NCBI GenBank assembly: GCA_023623175.1
Contig: JAMNXU010000018.1
Coordinates: forward strand, 1 to 64,000
Direction: 5' to 3'
From: Bacillota bacterium
GTDB lineage: Bacteria > Bacillota > Clostridia > Acetivibrionales > JAMNXU01
DNA length: 64,000 bases
The position numbers and the translations under genes were made by a program. The notes beneath the pieces were generated by a model that worked only from the letters and a program-made list of their open reading frames with translations, had not been told where the DNA came from and made no database searches. Below, piece after piece: positions 41,092 through 49,977 of this stretch. Each line of letters begins with the position of its first letter. Position 1 is the stretch's first letter.

Positions 41092-42585
41092 ATGTTCTTG
41101 AGCGTACTGTTTGACAAAGTAAAAGAAGTGCTTTATTCCGTATTGCCGATTACCATAATTGTATTGATTCTTAATTTTACAATAGCGCCCCTCAACATAC
41201 TGCTGCTTATAAGGTTTTTTATCGGAACGATTCTGATTATTCTTGGGTTGTCCATTTTCCTGCTGGGAGTTGACAACGGAATCACTCCCATAGGAAACAA
41301 CATGGGATCTACGATTGTCAAAACAAACAAGCTGTGGATAGTCGTCGCCGGCGGCATGATCCTTGGATTCTTTATCTCTATAGCCGAGCCCGACCTGCAT
41401 ATCCTTGCGGGGCAGGTAGACTTTGTCACTTCAGGGCTGATATCGAAGTTCAGCATTGTTCTTGTGGTTTCGATCGGTATAGGCGTAATGATTTCGCTGG
41501 GTTTTGTAAGAATCGTCTACAACATAAAGCTGCATAAGTTTCTGACGATTACTTATGTGTTAATTCTGATACTTGCATTCTTTACAACCAGTGAATTTCT
41601 TGCAATTTCCTTTGACGCGTCGGGGGCGACGACAGGCGCGATGACCGTTCCGTTCATACTGGCTCTTGCCGCGGGTGTTTCTTCGCTGAAAAAAGACAGC
41701 AAGGCTTCCGAGGAAGACAGTTTCGGCCTTGTCGGAATCGCTTCGGCCGGCGCTATCATAGGCGTGATGATCATGAGCGTTATTTCTAAAACCGATAAAA
41801 TCACTGCAACCCTCGAGTACAGCGAATTGACGACATCATCAATTTTTCGTCCCTTTATTGAGCAAATAGGCCCGGTGTCGTTTGACGTGATTATGGCGAT
41901 GCTTCCAATAATCGTGATTTTCCTCGTTTTCCAGAAGGTAGCGTTCAGGTTGTCAAGGAGAGCCCTGAGAAAGGTTCTCATAGGTCTGCTGTTTACATTT
42001 GTGGGATTTATAATGTTCCTGGTCGGAGTTAACGGCGGCTTTATGGATGTGGGCTCAAGGATAGGCAATATGGTGGCGTCGAATGAAAACAAGTATTTCC
42101 TTGTCATTGCGGGATTCCTGCTCGGATTTGTCACTGTAATGGCGGAACCGGCCGTTCATGTCCTGACTCACCAGATTGAGGATGTAACCAGCGGATATGT
42201 AAAAAGGAGCGCCGTGACGATCTTTCTTGCCGTGGGCATCGGGATAGCGGTCGCGCTGTCGATGGTGAGGATACTTGTACCCGGTGTGAAGCTGTGGCAT
42301 TACCTGCTGCCGGGATATATAATATCGATAGCCATGAGCTATTTCGTACCTGAACTGTTCGTGGGAATCGCATTTGACTCGGGAGGCGTAGCGTCCGGTC
42401 CCATGACGGCCACGTTCATACTGGCTTTTGCCCAGGGCGCGGCTGAAGCGATAGAAGGCGCAAATGTACTGGTGGACGGTTTCGGAATGATTGCCATGGT
42501 TGCGCTGATGCCGCTGATTGCGCTGCAGATACTGGGACTGATCTTCAAGGTTAAATCAAGAAAGCAAAATGCTGAAAGCGAGTAA
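41092..42585 (+). CDS. DUF1538 membrane protein, internally duplicated
   Basis: A 497-residue integral membrane protein with about 12 helices. Two homologous halves are visible: GVDNGITPIGNNMGSTIV..ISIAEPDLHILAGQVDFVTSG..ISFDASGATTGAMTVPF in the first and GVNGGFMDVGSRIGNMVA..VTVMAEPAVHVLTHQIEDVTSG..IAFDSGGVASGPMTATF in the second, the DUF1538 repeat. Conserved Glu-Pro and Asp-x-Gly/Ala-x-x-x-Gly in membrane segments look like a transport path. Function is not established; ion or small-solute transport is inferred. AAAAAGGA lies before ATG 41092 (TTG 41077 possible). The PII-like gene downstream suggests regulation by nitrogen or nucleotide state. Confidence 0.85.
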   Translation: MFLSVLFDKVKEVLYSVLPITIIVLILNFTIAPLNILLLIRFFIGTILIILGLSIFLLGVDNGITPIGNNMGSTIVKTNKLWIVVAGGMILGFFISIAEPDLHILAGQVDFVTSGLISKFSIVLVVSIGIGVMISLGFVRIVYNIKLHKFLTITYVLILILAFFTTSEFLAISFDASGATTGAMTVPFILALAAGVSSLKKDSKASEEDSFGLVGIASAGAIIGVMIMSVISKTDKITATLEYSELTTSSIFRPFIEQIGPVSFDVIMAMLPIIVIFLVFQKVAFRLSRRALRKVLIGLLFTFVGFIMFLVGVNGGFMDVGSRIGNMVASNENKYFLVIAGFLLGFVTVMAEPAVHVLTHQIEDVTSGYVKRSAVTIFLAVGIGIAVALSMVRILVPGVKLWHYLLPGYIISIAMSYFVPELFVGIAFDSGGVASGPMTATFILAFAQGAAEAIEGANVLVDGFGMIAMVALMPLIALQILGLIFKVKSRKQNAESE

Positions 42586-42901
42586 AGGGATAATACTAAT
42601 AATGCAACCTAACGCGACCAGGCGGCGAACAGAATGGATGTGGTGTTCCCGGGAGATTTACCGTTATTGGCGGGAAATAACAAAGAAATATAAATAGAAA
42701 TATAAATATGACGACTAAATTGCGAAGATTTTATCCAAATTGATTATTGAAATAAATTGAATTTTGTGAGTAAATTGAAACAATAGCTTGAAAAGATAAT
42801 TATTAAGAAGATATATATAATGTTAATGTTGCCTAAATTATATTTAGTGCAAAACAGTGAACCGCAGATTGTGCGTGAAAAAGAGAGGAAGCGTATTATC
42901 T
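42586..42901. other. AT-rich gap between DUF1538 and PII-like genes
   Basis: AAATATAAATAGAAATATAAATATG at about 42687 is a short direct repeat. No terminator or gene was identified, so the two genes may be co-transcribed. Confidence 0.4.
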
Positions 42902-43588
42902 ATGTCCAATGCTGAAATGTTTGAATTTGAACAGATTTGCATTATTGTAAATTTCGGACTGGGAAGCAAGGTACTGCGTGCAGCCAGGAATTACGGCATT
43001 TCCGGGGGAACCGTGTTGCTCGGAAAAGGAACCGTGCACAGCCGCATTTTGGACTTTTTGGGCATATACGACATAAGGAAGGAAATCATTTTGCTGGTTG
43101 CCGACAAAAAGACGGCTCAGCAGGCCCTTGAAAAACTGGACCAGGAATTTAAGTTCGAAAAACCCCACCATGGCATAGCGTTTACGATGTCTGTCCGTTC
43201 CCTGATCGGGAAAAGGACTTACAAGGATAGCTGCAATTTGGCGGATAGCAGTAATTTAGCGGAAGAAAGAGGTGCGGATGATACCATGTACCACGCGATA
43301 TATGTTATCGTAGACAGGGGAAAGGCGGAATACGTCATTGATGCTGCGACCAGGGCAGGCTCCAAGGGCGGCACAATAATCAATGCAAGGGGCGCTGGAG
43401 TCCACGAGACCGGCAAGCTGTTTTCGATGGATATTGAGCCCGAGAAGGAGATTGTGCTGATACTTGCGGAAAAAGAGCATACGGAGCCTATCGTGGCATC
43501 GATCAGGGAAGAACTTAAGCTCGACGAGCCCGGAAAGGGAATTCTCTTTATACAGGACGTAAACAAAACTTACGGGTTGTACAGGTAA
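42902..43588 (+). CDS. Double-domain PII-like protein
   Basis: A 228-residue protein made of two ferredoxin-like PII-type domains. Each begins with an interrupted strand (ICIIVNFGLGSKVLRAARNYGISGGTVLLGKGT; HAIYVIVDRGKAEYVIDAATRAGSKGGTIINARGAG) and ends with EIILLVADKKTAQQALEKL or EIVLILAEKEHTEPIVASI. The turn GISGGTVLLGKGT / GSKGGTIINARGA corresponds to the T-loop base of PII family sensors. Residues 102-125 are a hydrophilic linker. PII-like sensors bind nucleotides and control a neighbouring transporter, here DUF1538. ATG 42902 has AGAGAGGA 12 bases before it; GTG 42857 is an alternative. Confidence 0.82.
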   Translation: MSNAEMFEFEQICIIVNFGLGSKVLRAARNYGISGGTVLLGKGTVHSRILDFLGIYDIRKEIILLVADKKTAQQALEKLDQEFKFEKPHHGIAFTMSVRSLIGKRTYKDSCNLADSSNLAEERGADDTMYHAIYVIVDRGKAEYVIDAATRAGSKGGTIINARGAGVHETGKLFSMDIEPEKEIVLILAEKEHTEPIVASIREELKLDEPGKGILFIQDVNKTYGLYR

Positions 43589-43637
43589 TGGGCTGGCAAG
43601 ACCGGCCATGCAAAATACATGAAAAAGAGGCGGGATT

Positions 43638-44636
43638 ATGAAAAGGTATGGATTCAATTTTCTGTGGATGTTCGCGAAAAGCAAGTGGCATCCGGAACCC
43701 TCGGAGCCGAATCTGCGTGAACTTGAGTTCATTGCGGAAGAAGGTTTTGACCTTGTGAGGATTCCGACTGACTATCGCTTCTGGACCCATGATTTCGATT
43801 ATCTGCACCCGGATGAAAGGGTGCTTGAATACATCGATCGATACATAGAAACGTGCAACTCTTTCGGACTGCACGTATGCCTCAATCTACATCGCGCGCC
43901 GGGCTACTGTGTTAATTCGCCCCAGGAGGAAAAGCACAACCTGTGGCGCGATCCCGAAGCGCAGGAAGGTTTCTATTTCTTGTGGAGAACCTTTGCAGAG
44001 CGATATCGCGGCATATCGGGCGACAAGCTGAGCTTTGACCTTGTCAACGAGCCCGGAAACATCCCGCCGACCCATCCCTGCACTCGTGAAGACCATGAGA
44101 AAGTGATACGCAGAACAATAGATGAGATTCGCAGTATTGACCCGTCAAGACCCATTGTCATCGACGGTTTTGACGGTGGTTGGAACGCTCTGCCCGAGCT
44201 CGCCGATGTCGGCGCGATCCACAGCGGGCGTGGTTATTTTCCCAACCAGATAACTCACTATCACGCCGAATGGGTGGCCGGGGCAGACAAGTATGAGCTG
44301 CCCGAATATCCCGGAATGGTAGCACCCGGCTTATACGTGGACCGCGAGAAGTTGAGCCGCTTCTACGACCCGTGGCGCGAAGTGGAGAAAAAAGGTGTGG
44401 AAATTCACATCGGCGAATTTGGCTGCTACAACAAGCTGCCGAATGACATTACGCTGCGCTGGTTTGAAGACCTCGTCAGCGTTTTTGCCGAGAACGGGTG
44501 GGGCTACTGCCTGTGGAATTTCAGGGGATCATTCGGCGTGGTTGAGCACGGCCGTCCCGGTACAAAATACGAGGAGTACAAGGGGTTCAAGGTTGACCGC
44601 GCACTGCTCGACATCCTGAAAAGCGGTATGCGCTGA
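43638..44636 (+). CDS. GH5-family glycoside hydrolase (cellulase family), cytoplasmic
   Basis: A 332-residue (beta/alpha)8 glycosidase with no signal peptide or carbohydrate-binding module. The conserved GH5 marks are LVRIPTDYRFW, CLNLHRAPGY, FDLVNEPG with the acid/base E138, THYHAEWVA and IHIGEFGCY with nucleophile E260, followed by GYCLWNFRG. It should cleave beta-linked oligosaccharides taken up by the cell; manno- or gluco-configured substrates cannot be separated. ATG 43638 is preceded by GAGGCGGG. It ends four bases from the convergent dehydrogenase gene, with no terminator between. Confidence 0.9.
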   Translation: MKRYGFNFLWMFAKSKWHPEPSEPNLRELEFIAEEGFDLVRIPTDYRFWTHDFDYLHPDERVLEYIDRYIETCNSFGLHVCLNLHRAPGYCVNSPQEEKHNLWRDPEAQEGFYFLWRTFAERYRGISGDKLSFDLVNEPGNIPPTHPCTREDHEKVIRRTIDEIRSIDPSRPIVIDGFDGGWNALPELADVGAIHSGRGYFPNQITHYHAEWVAGADKYELPEYPGMVAPGLYVDREKLSRFYDPWREVEKKGVEIHIGEFGCYNKLPNDITLRWFEDLVSVFAENGWGYCLWNFRGSFGVVEHGRPGTKYEEYKGFKVDRALLDILKSGMR

Positions 44637-44640
44637 AATT

Positions 44641-45594
44641 TTAATATCCAGCGCTCCTGTCTACTACATTCTTCAGGCTCCTGCCGTTCATGAAGGCATC
44701 GAGGTTATCGGCGCATATCTTCATAATGCGCTCATAGGTTTCCGGCAGGTTAAAACCGCCCGACACGTGGGGCGTGATGATCGCGTTTTTTATTTTCCAC
44801 AGCCTGTGGTTTTCCGGGAGCGGTTCGGGGTCGGTCACGTCGAGGGCCGCGCCGAGCAGATGCCCGCTTTCAAGAGCGTCGCAGAGAGCTTCGGTGTCGA
44901 CGGCGCTGCCGCGTCCCACGTTAATAAGTACTGCGTCCTTTTTCATAAGCTTCAATGTTTCGCGATTGATTATTTTTTTCGTCAGTTCCGTTTCCGGCAG
45001 GCTCATCGCCACAATATCGGCGCGCGGCAGCAAATCCGCAAGACTGTCCATCCGGTGGAGTTCGTCGAGGTAACCGGGCTTGTCGGTATTTTTGCGCCTT
45101 ACTCCAATGGTATACGCGCCGAGGGCTTTCAGGCGCCGCGCAAATTCGCTGCCTATATCACCGGCGCCGAGAATAAGCGCAGTGGAGCCGTAAACCGCCT
45201 TCACGGAACCCATGCCGGCCCATTTGCCTTCTGACTGGTTGTCCCTGTATAAATGGAGTTTTTTATAAAGCATGAGCAAGACTCCGAGCATGTACTCTGA
45301 TATGGCAAGACCGTATGCTCCCCTGGCATTGGTCAGCACCGCGCTCTCGGGGAGCACTTCGCAGGAGGCGTATTCGCCCACTCCCGCGCTGGAAAGCTGC
45401 AGCCATTCAATTTTTTCCGATCCCTTGAGCATGGAGACCGGGGGATTGCCGATTATAACATTCGCGTTCCGGACCTGCTCCAAGGTCAGGTTGCGCCTCT
45501 GGGCATAAATGAATTTAGCGTTGGGCGCCTTTTCTTCGAGAATTTTTCTGTGTTCTTCATCGACCGGTACCAGTACAAGTATTGTTTTCTTCAT
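44641..45594 (-). CDS. D-isomer-specific 2-hydroxyacid dehydrogenase
   Basis: A 317-residue NAD-dependent dehydrogenase. ALILGAGDIGSEFARRLKALG is the dinucleotide fold, NVGRGSAVDTEAL contains the substrate-binding Arg, DVTDPEPLPENHRLW the catalytic Glu and IITPHVSGG the catalytic His. The order and length fit the glyoxylate/phosphoglycerate dehydrogenase-like group; substrate unknown. The start ATG 45594 has GGGAGTTGG before it; a frame extension of 12 codons upstream has no ribosome site. Confidence 0.9.
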   Translation of the reverse strand: MKKTILVLVPVDEEHRKILEEKAPNAKFIYAQRRNLTLEQVRNANVIIGNPPVSMLKGSEKIEWLQLSSAGVGEYASCEVLPESAVLTNARGAYGLAISEYMLGVLLMLYKKLHLYRDNQSEGKWAGMGSVKAVYGSTALILGAGDIGSEFARRLKALGAYTIGVRRKNTDKPGYLDELHRMDSLADLLPRADIVAMSLPETELTKKIINRETLKLMKKDAVLINVGRGSAVDTEALCDALESGHLLGAALDVTDPEPLPENHRLWKIKNAIITPHVSGGFNLPETYERIMKICADNLDAFMNGRSLKNVVDRSAGY

Positions 45595-46494
45595 CTTAAC
45601 CAACTCCCTGTTGTTTCCTGGTTTTTGCACCGTTTACAAACCCTGTCTTATTAGTTCGGCTTTATTAACTGTCTTGCCAGCTGGATTTTACAGATTGTAT
45701 ATTACTGCCTGTATTTTTATTAGCTCTGTTCATTAACTCAATTATATTAACTTCATTGTAATTGTGGATTGCCTTCCGGTGCTGTTACTGCGGGCATGTA
45801 ATTTGCCTTGATTTTACTGCATATGCATGCCCTGGCCATATATAATATATATTTTATATGCCATTTCGGAATCCTGCAAACGCTCATTGCAGGACAATTG
45901 ATCTTTTAATCACATCTTTTAATCAGGTCATGGAGGTGCAAAAAGCAGCCGGAGCAAGCGTTGGAACAGTCTTTCAGCCCCTGGATACAGATCATGCTGT
46001 TGCCTGGTCATGTAGTTCCTGATCAAGATTATTCCCAGTCATGATAATCCCTGTAATGATAATTTCTTATAATGATATTTCTTGTAATGATAATTTTTAT
46101 AATGATAATTCTTGATAATTACGCTCCCTCTTCAATGATTTCATCAGGAATATATCCATGTATAATTTTTAGCAAAAATTTATAAAAACTTGAATTTTGA
46201 CAAAAAACGACTTGAATTATTTGGCATGTTTGATATACTTTTTATTATTAATTAATATTAGAGTGTCGAACCAGGAAGAACTTTGTCGTCTATTGACACT
46301 GCCTGAAAAATCGGAGTTTAGTCATAGTTTTAGTTTAATAATAAGGGAACGAGAACGGTATTTATTTTTAATTAAAGAGGGAAACAGCATTGATTGAAGA
46401 AACAGGCAAGGAACAGCATTGGATAACAGACGGGGAAAGGCACGAGCTGAAGTAAAGCGAAAAACAAAGCAAAGGTTGAAGAAGGAGTGTTACG
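45595..46494. other. 900-bp gap with repeats and a promoter
   Basis: TCCTGCA (45872 area) and TGCAGGA form a hairpin around AACGCTCAT. At about 46035-46110 the word TAATGATAATTTCT or close variants occur five times, a direct repeat array with roughly 17-base period. A promoter lies at 46212-46239. A 66-codon frame at 46197-46397 overlaps that promoter and is not called. Confidence 0.5.
46212..46239 (+). promoter_or_regulatory. Putative promoter of the EAL gene
   Basis: TTGAAT (46212-46217), 16 bases, TATACT (46234-46239), 255 bases before the EAL gene. The long leader has no recognised riboswitch. Confidence 0.45.
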
Positions 46495-48996
46495 ATGCCA
46501 ATAAAGGTTTTGGTTGTTGGCAATGTAGCAACGGACGTATCATATATTAAAAGCAGGAAAAGAGGATACAGCATATTGACCGTGCGCGAAGGGGCTGAAG
46601 CCAGAAAGATCCTTAATGAAAGTGGCGATATCAGCATTCTTGTACTTGACACGGGCAAATACGGCGCAATTGCTGCGGAGATTCTCGAATTCATCAACGG
46701 CAATGATAAATTCGGGAAATTGAAGACAGTAGTACTGACTGAAAGCGATGAACAGGAAAAATTTATTGCAAAACTCTGTTCCGGCACAGTGAGCTTTATA
46801 CGCAAACCGGTTTCAGCAGACGCGCTCAGGGCCATAATCGATCTGAGCGTTGAACTGTTGCGCGATGAGCAGAAGCTTGAACAAACGGCGGAAAAGACGA
46901 TAACCTTTGACATGATTTTCAACCAGGCACCCATCGGCATAGCAATCATACACGGTGCCGATCCGATGCTTTCCAATGAAGACGATATTAAAATAAACTC
47001 GACCTATGAACAAATCATAGGCAGAAATGAAGAGGAGCTCAACAGGCTCGGATGGAAAAACGTTATACACCCCGATGATTTGGAAGAATACATGGAAAAT
47101 TTCAAAAAGCTCCAGTCGGGTGAAATCAGGAGTTTTTCAATGGATCAGCGGTATATCAGGCCCGATGGCTCCATTGTATGGGCTCATAAGACCGTTGCGC
47201 CGATCGAAACAGAAAATGACCGGCAATTCAGCTATATCTGCCTTGTCCAGGACATTACTGAAAGCAAGAGTTTCAAAGATGCACTGACCGAGAGCGAACG
47301 CAGCAAATCAGTTTTGCTTTCCCATCTTCCGGGTCTTGCGTACCGGTGTAATTATGACCCCGAGTGGACAATGCAGTATGTTTCCCAGGGATGCTACAAC
47401 CTCACGGGCTATCCGCCTGAAAGCCTGCTGTACAACAGGGATCTGTCCTATAATGACCTCATCTCGCCTGAATACCGCCAGACTTTGTGGGAAAAATGGA
47501 AGCAGGTTCTTGCTGAGAGGAAGCAGTTCAAGCATGAATATGAGATAATCACTGCCACCGGTGAGAAAAAATGGGTCCTTGAGATGGGACAGGGCATTTT
47601 TAACGAAAAAGGGGAAGTTGAAGCGCTCGAAGGTATTGTTCTTGATATTTCGGACCGTAAAGCCATTGAAGATGCATTGAAATTCAATCTTGAACACGAC
47701 CGGTGGACAGGCCTGTACAACCGCGAATACCTCGTTTCATTGCTTGAGAGGGACTCCCGGGAGAAAAAATATGAAAAAAGAGCGCTGATCGCCGTTAACC
47801 TGAGCACGGCCGAATTATTGGCCACCAAGTACGGCTTTCAGTATACGCAGAACCTGATTAAAAAGGCGGCAGAGGCGTTAAAACGTTATTGTAACGGAAA
47901 CCGGATGCTGTTCAATACCAGCCAGAACCGTTTTACTTTTTACATAACAGGCTATAAAGACAAAAACGAGCTCGAGGAATTCGGACATACCATAGCGAAT
48001 ACGCTGGAGTCACTGCTCATAATGGAGAGAATCAGCGGGGGCATTGGAATTCTTGAAATTGACCCGGAAAACATTCTCGAACCCGAACTGCTCTTAAGGC
48101 GGATTCTCGTAGCCTCGGAACGGGCTATCAGTTTGATTGGAAAGGATTTTGGAGTCTGTTTCTATGACGAAGAGCTGGAGGCGTTTATTAATCGCGAAAT
48201 GGACATAACCGAAGCCCTCAACAATGTGGTGGCGGCGGACAGCGGAGTTAAAAAAGATTTCCTGTTTCTGCAGTTTCAGCCGATAGTGAATTTGAAAACC
48301 GGTGAGGTATGCAGCTTCGAGGCATTGGCAAGACTGTGGACTGAAAAGCTCGGACTTGTCCCGGCCCTGGAGTTCATTCCCATTGCCGAGAAAACCAAGC
48401 TTATAATCCCCATCGGCGAAAAAGTGATTGTCAACGCTTTGCGCTTTTTAAAACGCTTAAATGAACTTGGTTATCACAATGTCGGCATCACGGTCAATAT
48501 ATCCGTTATACAGCTGTTGAACCAGGATTTTGCGGACAGGGCCCTGGAATTGATAAACTCCATGGAGCTTGATCCGCGACTGATTGGTTTTGAGATTACG
48601 GAATCGGTATTTTCCTTCGATTATGATATTATCAACAATAATATTAAAAAATTGAGGAAAGCCGGCGTTTTTATAGCGATTGACGATTTCGGAACCGGGT
48701 ATTCCACTTTTGTCCGGGAAAAGGAATTGAAAGTGGATTTTATTAAAATTGATAAATACTTTATTGACGATTTGTTAAATTGCACGGACAAGGCCATTAC
48801 AAGCGATATTATTTCCATGGCCCATAAACTGGGTCACGGCACGGTAGCCGAAGGAGTGGAACATGAGGCACAGCTCCGGTATTTGAAACAGCACAACTGC
48901 GACAAGATACAGGGATACCTGGTCAGCAAACCGCTGGATGAAGAGGATGCGATTAGATTTTTAGACAGTAATTTTAAGAATTTGCTTGGTAATTAG
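46495..48996 (+). CDS. Receiver-PAS-PAS-degenerate GGDEF-EAL c-di-GMP phosphodiesterase
   Basis: An 833-residue soluble protein, ATG 46495 behind GAAGGAG. Residues 1-120 are a receiver-like domain (ILVLDTGKYG, VVLTES, IRKPVS). Two PAS domains follow (about 135-265 and 275-395; PDGSIVWAHKTVAPI; ATGEKKWVLEMGQGIF). The GGDEF domain (about 400-555) is degenerate: the signature position reads TSQNRF, so it should not make c-di-GMP. The EAL domain (575-825) is complete: EALARL at 609, VNISVIQLL, FEITES, IDDFGTGYS, DFIKIDKYFI, AEGVEHEAQ and QGYLVSKPL, so hydrolysis is expected. It opposes the two cyclases of this window. Confidence 0.92.
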   Translation: MPIKVLVVGNVATDVSYIKSRKRGYSILTVREGAEARKILNESGDISILVLDTGKYGAIAAEILEFINGNDKFGKLKTVVLTESDEQEKFIAKLCSGTVSFIRKPVSADALRAIIDLSVELLRDEQKLEQTAEKTITFDMIFNQAPIGIAIIHGADPMLSNEDDIKINSTYEQIIGRNEEELNRLGWKNVIHPDDLEEYMENFKKLQSGEIRSFSMDQRYIRPDGSIVWAHKTVAPIETENDRQFSYICLVQDITESKSFKDALTESERSKSVLLSHLPGLAYRCNYDPEWTMQYVSQGCYNLTGYPPESLLYNRDLSYNDLISPEYRQTLWEKWKQVLAERKQFKHEYEIITATGEKKWVLEMGQGIFNEKGEVEALEGIVLDISDRKAIEDALKFNLEHDRWTGLYNREYLVSLLERDSREKKYEKRALIAVNLSTAELLATKYGFQYTQNLIKKAAEALKRYCNGNRMLFNTSQNRFTFYITGYKDKNELEEFGHTIANTLESLLIMERISGGIGILEIDPENILEPELLLRRILVASERAISLIGKDFGVCFYDEELEAFINREMDITEALNNVVAADSGVKKDFLFLQFQPIVNLKTGEVCSFEALARLWTEKLGLVPALEFIPIAEKTKLIIPIGEKVIVNALRFLKRLNELGYHNVGITVNISVIQLLNQDFADRALELINSMELDPRLIGFEITESVFSFDYDIINNNIKKLRKAGVFIAIDDFGTGYSTFVREKELKVDFIKIDKYFIDDLLNCTDKAITSDIISMAHKLGHGTVAEGVEHEAQLRYLKQHNCDKIQGYLVSKPLDEEDAIRFLDSNFKNLLGN

Positions 48997-49060
48997 GAAT
49001 TTGCTTAGTAATAGCAGGCAATTTGCCAGTAGTTGCAAGGGATTTGCCCGATTTAGCGCA

Positions 49061-49090
49061 CCGAACTCACTGAGTTCGGCTTATTTTTTG
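49061..49090 (+). terminator. Rho-independent terminator
   Basis: CCGAACTCA (49061-49069) and TGAGTTCGG (49071-49079) form a perfect stem with a single-base centre, then TTATTTTTT. It ends the EAL transcript. Confidence 0.8.
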
Positions 49091-49206
49091 TGCTTGTTTG
49101 TGTACTTGTTTACACGGCAAGGGGATTTATCCCGCAAGGATTTCATAATACCCGGAGAGCTGGCAGAAAAGATACAAAAGAAGATAACATTAATAAAAAA
49201 TAACAC

Positions 49207-49228
49207 TTAACAACTCTGTAACATCTTT
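49207..49228 (+). promoter_or_regulatory. 11-bp direct repeat, probable response-regulator site
   Basis: TTAACAACTCT (49207-49217) is followed without gap by GTAACATCTTT (49218-49228). The same arrangement precedes the exported protein gene at 51521-51542. OmpR/PhoP-type regulators bind such directly repeated, helical-phase half-sites, so this suggests autoregulation of the two-component operon. Confidence 0.5.
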
Positions 49229-49317
49229 ATGCTAGTATTTTACTATATAAAATTTTATCGTGCATCGCCATTACATTGCACAGTCTAATTCATTAATTAA
49301 TTCTGGGAAGTGGAATA

Positions 49318-49977
49318 ATGGCCAACATAATGGTTGTGGAAGACGAAACCGCGATTGCCGACCTGATTTTGCTCAATCTGAAACTGGTGGGGCATAATGG
49401 TTTTCACGTCGGCAACGGCAATGACGTGATCAATAGTATTCAAGAATTTAAACCGGATTTGATCATCCTGGACGTTATGCTGCCGGGAAAAGACGGGTTT
49501 GAGCTGATGAAGGAAATCGAGCCGCTTGGAATTCCCGTGATTTTTTTGACGGCAAAGGAGGCGCTGACTGACAAAATCAAGGGGCTCAGGCTCGGAGCCG
49601 ACGACTACATGGTCAAGCCTTTCGCTACCGTTGAGTTGATTGCAAGGATAGACGCGGTTTTGAAACGGTATAAGACCAGTAACAATGTTTTTGTGCTCGA
49701 CAACCTCGAAGTTCGTTTGGATGAGCATGTCGTCCTGCTGAACAATGAACCGGTTGATCTGACGGCAAAGGAGTATTCGCTTCTCGAGGTCCTGGTCCGC
49801 AACAAGAACATTGCGCTTTCGCGCGAAAAGCTGCTCGAGGAAGTTTGGGGTTTTGATTATGTCGGCGACAGCCGCACAGTCGATGTACATATACAGAAAC
49901 TGAGGAAAAAGCTTCATCTGGAAGACCGCATCAAAACCATATTCAAAGTGGGATACAGGCTGGAGGTGCCCAGATGA
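49318..49977 (+). CDS. OmpR-family response regulator
   Basis: A 219-residue regulator. Receiver: MVVEDETAIADLI (acidic pocket), LIILDVMLPGKDG with the phosphorylated D53, VIFLTAK and KPFAT. DNA-binding domain: LTAKEYSLLEVLVRNKNIALSREKLLEEVWG, SRTVDVHIQKLRKKL and VGYRLE. It overlaps the sensor kinase gene by four bases (ATGA), so the two form one unit. It probably binds the 11-bp direct repeats before its own gene and before the gene at 51625. Confidence 0.95.
   Translation: MANIMVVEDETAIADLILLNLKLVGHNGFHVGNGNDVINSIQEFKPDLIILDVMLPGKDGFELMKEIEPLGIPVIFLTAKEALTDKIKGLRLGADDYMVKPFATVELIARIDAVLKRYKTSNNVFVLDNLEVRLDEHVVLLNNEPVDLTAKEYSLLEVLVRNKNIALSREKLLEEVWGFDYVGDSRTVDVHIQKLRKKLHLEDRIKTIFKVGYRLEVPR

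Noticed and set aside
46197-46397. 66-codon frame before the EAL gene
   Set aside because: Overlaps a likely promoter, TTG start without ribosome site, AT-rich composition as in the surrounding gap.
45595-46494. c-di-GMP riboswitch in the long leader of the EAL gene
   Set aside because: I looked for the conserved GEMM core sequences here and before both GGDEF genes and did not find them.
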